A program made the position numbers and the translations under genes. DNA of 64,000 bases from Gigaspora margarita (Eukaryota > Glomeromycota > Glomeromycetes > Diversisporales > Gigasporaceae): contig WTPW01000063.1 of assembly GCA_009809945.1 (NCBI GenBank), positions 393,455-457,454 on the forward strand. The letters run 5' to 3'. Below are positions 57,880 through 64,000 of this stretch, in pieces; the stretch's first letter is position 1, and each line of letters starts with the position of its first letter. Below the pieces are notes generated by a model, which was not told the DNA's origin, did not search any database, and worked only from the letters and a program-made list of their open reading frames with translations.

Positions 57880-58660
57880 CTAGAAATAAAATTGCCTCTC
57901 AAAATTTTATATCTAAAAATTTTCAAAAGCTTTAGAAATAGCTTATCTTGCACATCTTGATCCTATAGCTGTTGCCAAATATTTTAATATTATTATCCAA
58001 ACAATTATAGATACCTTAATCAGATATAAAAAAAGGATAATAACATATTTGGATTAGTAAAAAATTATGATAGTGTAGTTGAATATTAGGATAATTAGTA
58101 CACCTTATTGTCACATGCTTATTTGACTTCATAAAGCTCATAATCCATTTTTATTATAGCAAAAACTTAATAATATAAATTCTACTAATATCTTCTAAAT
58201 TTTGTTAGTAGTATTGTTTAAGAAGATATTAGTTACCTTTTAAAAAAATGAATTTATTAATAATAGTACAATTAAAGCTAAATATAAACCTTTTAAGCAA
58301 TACTCAAAAAGTGAATGCATCTATCTTTTCTACCTATACCTGATTCTAGATTATCTAATTTTGAAGAATAACTTCAATTGGACTTACTATATTCTTGCAA
58401 AAAATATAATCATGGTTTATATAAACTTTGCTGACTTTTGTAGATCTACCTAGTATATAGTTATTTCTAAACAAAGCATAATTACTGTCCAATATAAAAG
58501 TGCCTTTATTAATAATCATAGCCCTTATATAGCAGCTGCATATAAAGAAAATAATGATATTAAGTTTATATCTATGTAAAAATATGATTTGGTATATATT
58601 CATTATATTACTAATTATATAGCTAAATCAGATATTAGCACACATAGTTCTTCCTAATTT
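57880..58660 (+). pseudogene. Helitron Rep/helicase gene relic, 5' part
   Basis: Short in-frame pieces match Helitron Rep landmarks in the right order. They are HLDPIAVAKYFNIIIQTII (57960s), GLVKNYDSVVEY followed by TPYCHMLI (58040-58125; the family has a TPHCHxLIWL two-histidine motif, and the first histidine is Tyr here), and ENNDIKFIS with YITNYIAKSDISTH (about 58548-58650; family form is N.DIKF..SG...YITDYITKS). Stops and frameshifts between the pieces show it is dead. Rep is the rolling-circle nicking domain of Helitrons. The gene resumes after the LINE at 62087. Confidence 0.7.
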
Positions 58661-58792
58661 GAGCCTCTACTCTAGAATTACAAATTTATAAGCTATCATT
58701 CTTTGCAATACATAATAATATAGCTTAGTTGGTTTGTATTAAGAATTATAATAGTTTTTATAATGATTTGCTGCTAAATTTTTCTATAACAC

Positions 58793-58837
<45 letters not shown>

Positions 58838-59021
58838 GTGAGGCCTTGCTCGTATCTTTATTGAATAATTTATATAAGTGGTTACCCACTTAAATTGTAC
58901 AATGACAAATATATATAAACTATATACAAGAATAAGAGCTTAGACTAGTTTATCTGTGACCTAAACCTACTAGAGTGGTCAAGACTCACCTAGATTTGNT
59001 GAATAGACAAAATGTAGTTTG

Positions 59022-59307
59022 TAGGGTTCCTCAAATTCAAATCAAATCAAATATTGGGTCAATTTGAATTTGATCAAATCAAATTGACCCTGATTTGAAT
59101 TTGATTTGATTCAAATATTTGGATTTGAATTTGATTTGAATTTGAATTGTTAATAGTAATTTTCAAATCAAATCAAATATTTGTCAAATCAAATCAAATT
59201 TGGCCAGATTTGAATTTGATCAAATCAAATATAGTCAAATTTGAATTTGAATTTGATCAAATATTTGATTCAAATATTTGAAAATCAAATCAAATTGCGG
59301 AACCCTA
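59022..59307. mobile_element. hAT-like MITE of AAATCAAATTTGA words inside the LINE, 286 bp
   Basis: Palindromic ends TAGGGTTCC/GGAACCCTA and a perfect 8-bp duplication GTAGTTTG (59014-59021, 59308-59315). Almost the whole interior is permutations of TTTGAATTTGATTTG and its complement. Confidence 0.9.
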
Positions 59308-59967
59308 GTAGTTTGTAGGAATACTATATTTGATCCACATAGTGGACCAGATGCTGATTTTGCGGAGGGCTTGGCCTATTAGTGGGCATGAATTGGAGTC
59401 ATTGTGGAGTTGGTCTGGGAGGCCACAGAGACAGTTGTAGGTAAAAGTTTTCCTTGAGTGCCAGTTTTTGCGGGGAGGGTGTGGTTGTGTTGGTTTGGGC
59501 CTATTGTACTCGGGACAAATGTTGTTAGTTTTCTTCCAGTGAGTAAGTGCAGAGCAGTATGGTTTCCATATCTGCTCATAGGACTCTTCAGACACTTTGA
59601 GGAGAGATTTGATAATTATTTGAGATGCCTGTTTGTAGGATATATCAGGGGATTGTGCTGATTGGATTAGAGGGATGGGGATAAGGCCCTTCAAAGTGGA
59701 ATCCAAGAAATAGGGGCATAGGAAGGTTGGAGTGGGGTTGAATGAGGAGTGGGTGTAGATTAGTTGAGTAAGGCTGTTGTATTGGGAGTCAGGTAGCTCT
59801 AGGTCACTACTTCTGACAATCTCTGAAATGGTAGTGATGACGATTTGGTTGATGAGGGAGGGATTTTGGCAAGTTCTCCAGTGAGAGAGAGAGTCTGGCA
59901 TTCTGCATTCAAAGCAATTGGCAGAGGAAAATGCGTCTGGGAATATAGTGTGCAAGTGTGAGTGCAT
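59305..59967 (-). pseudogene. LINE C-terminal region with CCHC knuckle
   Basis: CFECRMPDSLSHWRTC is a C-X2-C-X7-H-X3-C knuckle near the start of this open part. A second Cys/His group, CLCGLPDQLHNDSNSC, lies near the end. The frame is the same as that of the RNase H part (60082-60639), and one in-frame TAG at 60082-60084 separates them; otherwise the LINE would read through. The first ATG shown is internal. A nucleic-acid-binding role is inferred from the motif only. Confidence 0.7.
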
Positions 59968-60081
59968 AGGCAGGTCGTTAAGTAGGGTTTTAGTTTTGAA
60001 TGATTTTAAGTGATTAAGTTTCAGGTTGGTAAAGTTGTTGGGGCTCTTTTGGTTGTTGTTGAAGTAGAGCCAGGTAGCATT

Positions 60082-60690
60082 CTAGTCTATATAGTGTGAG
60101 AAGTATGACCATTTTGAACTATGCTTCTGTGAGGACCATATCACCAATATGTGTACCTTACAAATATTTTTGATAAAGCGTCTAGTTGAGCTCTCTATAG
60201 AGCTGTTTTTCCATTGGAGAAAGTGGTAGGGGTTGTGGATGTTGGCATGATTGAAGAGTAGTTTGTTGGGTGACAGATGGTTTCTAGCTAGAAGATCTGC
60301 TTGGTTGTTGAAGATGTTGTCTAAGTGTGCTTGAACTTTGTGTAGCTTGAGCTGGATGTTAAATGCTCGTATGGCATTGAGCAATGTGTGCCAGATGGGC
60401 CACAGGCTAAACTTGAAGTGTTTGGTAGAGTGCTTAGGGATAGATAGCAGTTTGTTGTATTTGGATATGATGGACTGGGAGTCTGTATAGATGTTTATAC
60501 TCAAATTACAAGGTGTCGTGGATATGGCAGAAAGATTTGCGAGCAGTTCTGCTTTGTATGAGGATGGCCAGTTATGCACTTGGGCTGAAAATTCATTTGA
60601 AACCTGGTTGTTGTGGATCTGTACCCAGCCAATGCCCATTGAGCATTGGTTGGTACTGATCTCTGTAACTGTACCGTCTGTATAAAATGT
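60082..60690 (-). pseudogene. LINE ribonuclease H domain, catalytic residues kept
   Basis: The domain begins with FYTDGT just upstream of MGIGWVQIHNN and continues with SSYKAELLA, NIYTDSQSI, KVQAHLD and NQADLLAR. These give the four acidic residues Asp-Glu-Asp-Asp (the last three at about 60549, 60483 and 60297) and the usual His, as in RNase HI. It would remove the RNA strand after first-strand synthesis. The frame ends at a TAG before the C-terminal region. Upstream, RNase H is out of frame with the RT fragment, so the gene is broken. Confidence 0.85.
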
Positions 60691-61646
60691 GAATTGTTGA
60701 TGACTTCTATTCGTACTCGCAATTTGGCAGAGTTTTTGGCATGCTTCATTGTCGTGAAAGAGGGATAAAGTGAGAGAGTCTGTGACGTATATTGTAGGTG
60801 GGAGTGGGATGTCTGTTGGGTGTTTGATTGCAGTAGAGTAGATAAGGTCAATGTAGTTAGCATTGAGCTGAGTTGTTTGTTTTTGTGTTTTCTACCAAAG
60901 AACTGGTAGAGAATATTGCTGACACCTCTAGGGTACAGAGGTTGGCTATGCGGTTTGAATTGAGGTGGCAACCTTGACAAGGTGTGCATGTGATCTGTGG
61001 CAGGGGATAGTAGTTGATTTGTGTGGTATCTATGTTATGTTGCCAGTGTGTGATAGTGATAGAGATTGGGTTGGCCTTTTTGAAGATTTTTCAGGTTTGC
61101 CCTATGATGATTTTAGCGTTTTGGTATATGAGTACCCAAGGTTTTGAGGACTTGGGTATGAGGTTAGTGTGGTAAGTGAAGGGTTGAAGCCCTTAGGTAG
61201 GAATTCGGGTGAGATGGTATGCTAGTGAGTATGTGATAGGATTGTACTATCTAGATATGAGAACCAGAGTGGGGTTTTTTCTGTTGGGAGATGCAGCAGC
61301 CTGGGTAACAGGTGCTGCCAGTCTAATAGGATAGCATTGTCTGCAGAGCAGAGCTGCTCCAAGTATAAAATATGCTTGTGGAATAGCTACTGCTTGAATG
61401 TGTTGTATTTGGGGTGCTTTGTGAGGATTTTTTCTAATGATGTGCCTCTATTATCAATCGTTTGGGACTATCTAATGTCTGAGTTAGCTTGGATGGTGAC
61501 TCCTATGTGGTTTAATAGTGTTATGATTCTAAAGTTGATAGTGTGTCTGTTAGGACTATCGATGACAGGTTGTGGGTGTTGGAGGTTGTTAGTTATTGAC
61601 CACAGGTTGTTTTGGAGTTGTTGGAGTCTTATACGTATAGAAATTC

Positions 61647-62060
61647 CTAGTGTTGAGGGGTTGTTGATACGAAGTAGAAAGTTGCTAGTGTGGTGCTATA
61701 GCTGGATATCCCATATGTTTTTATATTGTAGAGGTTGTGGTTAAGCAACGCGCTGCTGGGAGTAGAGCGGGAGAGGTATGCCTTGTGTTTTGCGATGGTG
61801 AGGTATTTCCCTAGAATCTTGTTGCAAGTGGATTGAGGGAGCATAATATTGTGCAGGCAGTACTCAATGGTGGGAATGATTACCGTGTTGATAATGTAAA
61901 AGATTTGTTTATCTGTTATATTTTTGGTATTGGCAATGCCAGCTAAGTTTAGTGCTTCCTCTTGGATAAGTTTGGTTTGGGCAGTCTGTTTGTTGTTAAG
62001 TGTGAACCAATAGCCTAGAAATTTGAAAGGTTGATTGGTGGGAATTGAAGTAAGGGTCAA
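61647..62060 (-). pseudogene. LINE reverse transcriptase C-terminal fragment
   Basis: FKFLGYWFTLNNKQTAQTK matches the FLG..F block (RT block 7) of non-LTR reverse transcriptases, followed by the thumb-like helix region YIINTVIIPTIEYCLHN (family form ...I.P.LEY). The YxDD catalytic block lies before this point and is missing through 5' truncation. Between about 61640 and 60990 the coding sequence continues in broken frames. Confidence 0.8.
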
Positions 62061-62086
62061 GTTGAGGAATAATATGGTAGATAGAG

Positions 62087-62784
62087 CTTACAAGTATACA
62101 AGTTTCTGCTTACTTATTGGATATTTGTGATTATTACACACCAAACAAATTTGCATTAATTTATCTTCAAACTTTTGAGTTTTATCTCATGAATAAGTGG
62201 GCTAATCTTTATTATTCTCTGCCTAATATTGTTGAAAGCAACATTGAATTAGATTAATAAAGTAATTTAGAAGAACATGATAAAGCATCTGAATCATTTA
62301 TAATATTATCTTATAATATCAAATTAACTGCTATAAATCTTTGTATAGATTATTAGTATTGAGAAGAATTATTATACAATATTTGTCTTTATAATTATGT
62401 ATTAGTTATTAGAAAGACCCAATAAATTTCTATAAACTTTTTATGTTATATTAGTCAATTTTCACGAAATAAAAAAACATGCATTGATTATTTTCTTATT
62501 AGTAGAAGTAAATACAATCATAAAAGTATTGATAATTTTTCTAATATTTACTTTTATATAATATACATTTTCAATTACATAAACAAAAAGGTTCTAAAAG
62601 AGTAGTCACACTATATGATCAAGGATAAAAAATGATATTAAAAACATTAAATGCTATAGTTTATTCATTCTTATGCTTTTTAAATCTTGGAAAACTGTTC
62701 AAGACCTTTATAAAAATTATGATTCTTGGGCTAATTCATATCAAGCTTTTTTAAATAGCTTTTATTTATCTTTATACTTAGAAT
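62087..62784 (+). pseudogene. Helitron Rep/helicase gene relic, 3' part
   Basis: Directly after the LINE, VSAYLLDICDYYTPNKFALI matches the Helitron signature AAYLLG.PDHYTN.KF. Further on NFLCYISQFSRNKK and, near 62672-62765, LMLFKSWKTVQDLYKNYDSW matches LFKPWR...DL....SW of the Rep-helicase linker. Several stops separate the pieces. The order and strand agree with the 5' part at 57880-58660, so one Helitron gene was split by the LINE. The true helicase motifs are not visible. Confidence 0.75.
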
Positions 62785-62965
62785 AGGACCCCAAAATATA
62801 TATAGATAGGTCAGGTATGAGTTTGCTTATTTTTGAGGTTTTTTATGCAGATCTTTTCTATTTATAGTAATTTTTTTGCTTATTTTTGAAGTTTTTTCTG
62901 CAGATCTTTCCTTTTTTAGTAACCCTATAAATAACCTGACCTATCTATGTATATTTCAGGGTCCT
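62785..62965. mobile_element. MITE with AGGACCC ends, copy 2, 181 bp
   Basis: Perfect 8-bp duplication CTTAGAAT (62777-62784, 62966-62973). Ends AGGACCCCAAAATATA and inverted AGGACCCTGAAATATAC. Inserted in the Helitron relic. Confidence 0.9.
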
Positions 62966-63319
62966 CTTAGAATTAATAATCTTGGATGTTTAGAGAAAAC
63001 AATGTTAGATCGAGAGCTATACAAAAATGCATCAAAAGATCTAATATTTGCAAAGGCTCAATATATAGATTGTTCTGTGATGATGAAGATCTATTTATAA
63101 ATAATACTTTAATAACAATATATATAAATTTATTCTAAAGCAATATTAGATCTGGTCTAAAAAATAATAATATAGTTAATTCTGCTATAACCTACTTAAA
63201 AATCTAAGATAGATTTTTTTCAAAATTTTTTATTATCAAACAATATAAGTTTTAGAGAGTTATCATTCATCACTAGTGCAATGTATCAACACCCACTAAT
63301 CAACCAATCAGAATGCAGG
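62966..63319. other. Possible continuation of the Helitron relic, otherwise unrecognised
   Basis: A short frame (LRINNLGCLEKTMLDRELYK, to 63100) may belong to the Helitron gene after the MITE, but I cannot match it with confidence. Confidence 0.3.
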
Positions 63320-63440
63320 ATCAGGTGTAATATGAAAGTGAAGCAAAACTGCTATTTTTTAAAAAATTACTTCTAACTTAAAATTTTGACTATAAAACTA
63401 CAATTTTTTTTTAACAATAAAAATTTCTTGCAAAATTTTA
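63320..63440 (-). repeat. GATCAGGTGTAACG core module, copy
   Basis: AACCAATCAGAATGCAGGATC, GGTGTAATATGAAAG and AATTTCTTGCAAAATTTT in the same order as 24105-24240 and 48850-49000. Confidence 0.6.
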
Positions 63441-63463
63441 AATTAGGGGGCCATCAAACTATA

Positions 63464-63825
63464 TCAGGAAAATAAAAACATTAATAATCTGCAGTAATAT
63501 TCAAATTTATCAAATAAGTGCAGATTTTTGTTTAAAAAATTGCAAAAATCTTCAAAATTTAGATTTTTGAAGTTCTTTGCAGATTTTTTGCCAAAAATCT
63601 GTGAAAATATTTAAAAAGTATAATATTTGCAGATTATAATAGAATCAGGAAATTAAAAACATTAATAAACTGTAGTAATCTTTAAATTTACAAATAAGTG
63701 CAGAATCTTGTTTAAAAAAATTGCAAAGATCTTTAAAATTTAGTTTTTGCAGTTCTTTGCAGATTTTTTGCCAAAAAATCTGAGCAAATTTTTAAAAAGT
63801 ATAATCTTCGCAGATTATAATAGAC
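63464..63825 (+). repeat. 181-bp tandem duplication
   Basis: TCAGGAAA.TAAAAACATTAATAA starts at 63464 and again at 63645; both units continue through TTTGCAGATTTTTTGCC and TTGCAGATTATAATAGA. The ends TCTGCA/TGCAGA are frequent in both strands. Confidence 0.85.
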
Positions 63826-64000
63826 ACTGCCTATTATAATCTGCAATAATTTCCAAAATTATAATTTCAATAATTAAGAACATAAGACAATCAACAAACA
63901 AAACAAATAAATAAAGTAAAAAAATATTTTTTTATTTATTTTTTTTTTAATTCTGATTTTTTTATTTAAAAATTCGAATAACAATAGATGGTGAGAATAA

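Larger units (their letters stand above)
58797..62086 (-). mobile_element. LINE (non-LTR retrotransposon), 5'-truncated, 38-nt A tail
   Basis: Read on the minus strand the element runs from 62086 to a pure 38-nt poly(A) tail (T run 58797-58834). CTTAC on both sides (58792-58796, 62087-62091) is a possible short target duplication. The remaining order is the C-terminal part of reverse transcriptase, ribonuclease H, then a CCHC-type tail region. The endonuclease, the N-terminal protein and most of the RT, including its catalytic core, are absent, so it cannot move by itself. The layout with RNase H fits Tad/I-type fungal LINEs. A hAT MITE is inserted near its 3' end (59022-59307). Confidence 0.85.

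Noticed and set aside
59458-61744. Plus-strand frames opposite the LINE
   Set aside because: They are shadows of the minus-strand LINE coding sequence and have no features of their own.

Overview
The window is a very AT-rich (by eye about three quarters A+T), gene-poor stretch of a eukaryotic genome. It carries intron-containing genes for secreted proteases, a non-LTR retrotransposon with a ribonuclease H domain, a Helitron relic, and many small terminal-inverted-repeat elements. Interstitial TTAGGG-like repeats and CpG-to-TpG/CpA decay between repeat copies point to a fungus with CpG methylation. The best fit is an arbuscular mycorrhizal fungus (Glomeromycotina, Rhizophagus/Gigaspora-like). 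The genus is an inference that I could not test.

Host genes. I support two intact genes and one relic. A pepsin-family aspartic protease lies on the minus strand (3632-4957, one 81-bp intron, 414 aa). A secreted trypsin-fold serine protease lies on the plus strand (29871-30809, single exon, 312 aa). A kelch-repeat gene fragment with four short exons lies on the plus strand (49253-49922). Both proteases have signal peptides and complete catalytic residues, so both should act outside the cell or in the secretory/vacuolar route. There are no operons; each gene sits alone between repeats.

Repeat layout. 1-3100: copy of a long repeat built of ~110-bp degenerate tandem units. 5.2-8.7 kb: foldback and Mutator-like MITEs. 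8.7-17.4 kb: two copies (A and B) of a ~2-kb inverted-terminal element, each carrying a different later insertion, around a 2.2-kb hAT-like element that contains a tRNA-headed retroposon with a hAT MITE inside it. 17.4-24 kb: old repeats, including two LTR-like repeats. 24.7-29 kb: hAT-like and other TIR elements. 31-38.6 kb: several MITEs and a third LTR-like repeat split by a hAT-like element. 40.9-49 kb: a well-delimited SINE, a pogo-like element, a second long tandem-repeat copy, a ~1.1-kb near-perfect palindrome and a hAT-like element. 51.9-54 kb: three foldback elements nested inside one another. 54.5-64 kb: more ~110-bp repeats and a Helitron gene relic interrupted by a 5'-truncated LINE, which itself contains a hAT MITE.

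The most distinctive content is this MITE layer. At least a dozen elements have readable target-site duplications of 2, 3, 8 or 9 bp. Several share telomere-like cores, and paralogous copies provide empty sites that prove insertions and order them in time. I see no CRISPR array, rRNA gene or true tRNA gene.
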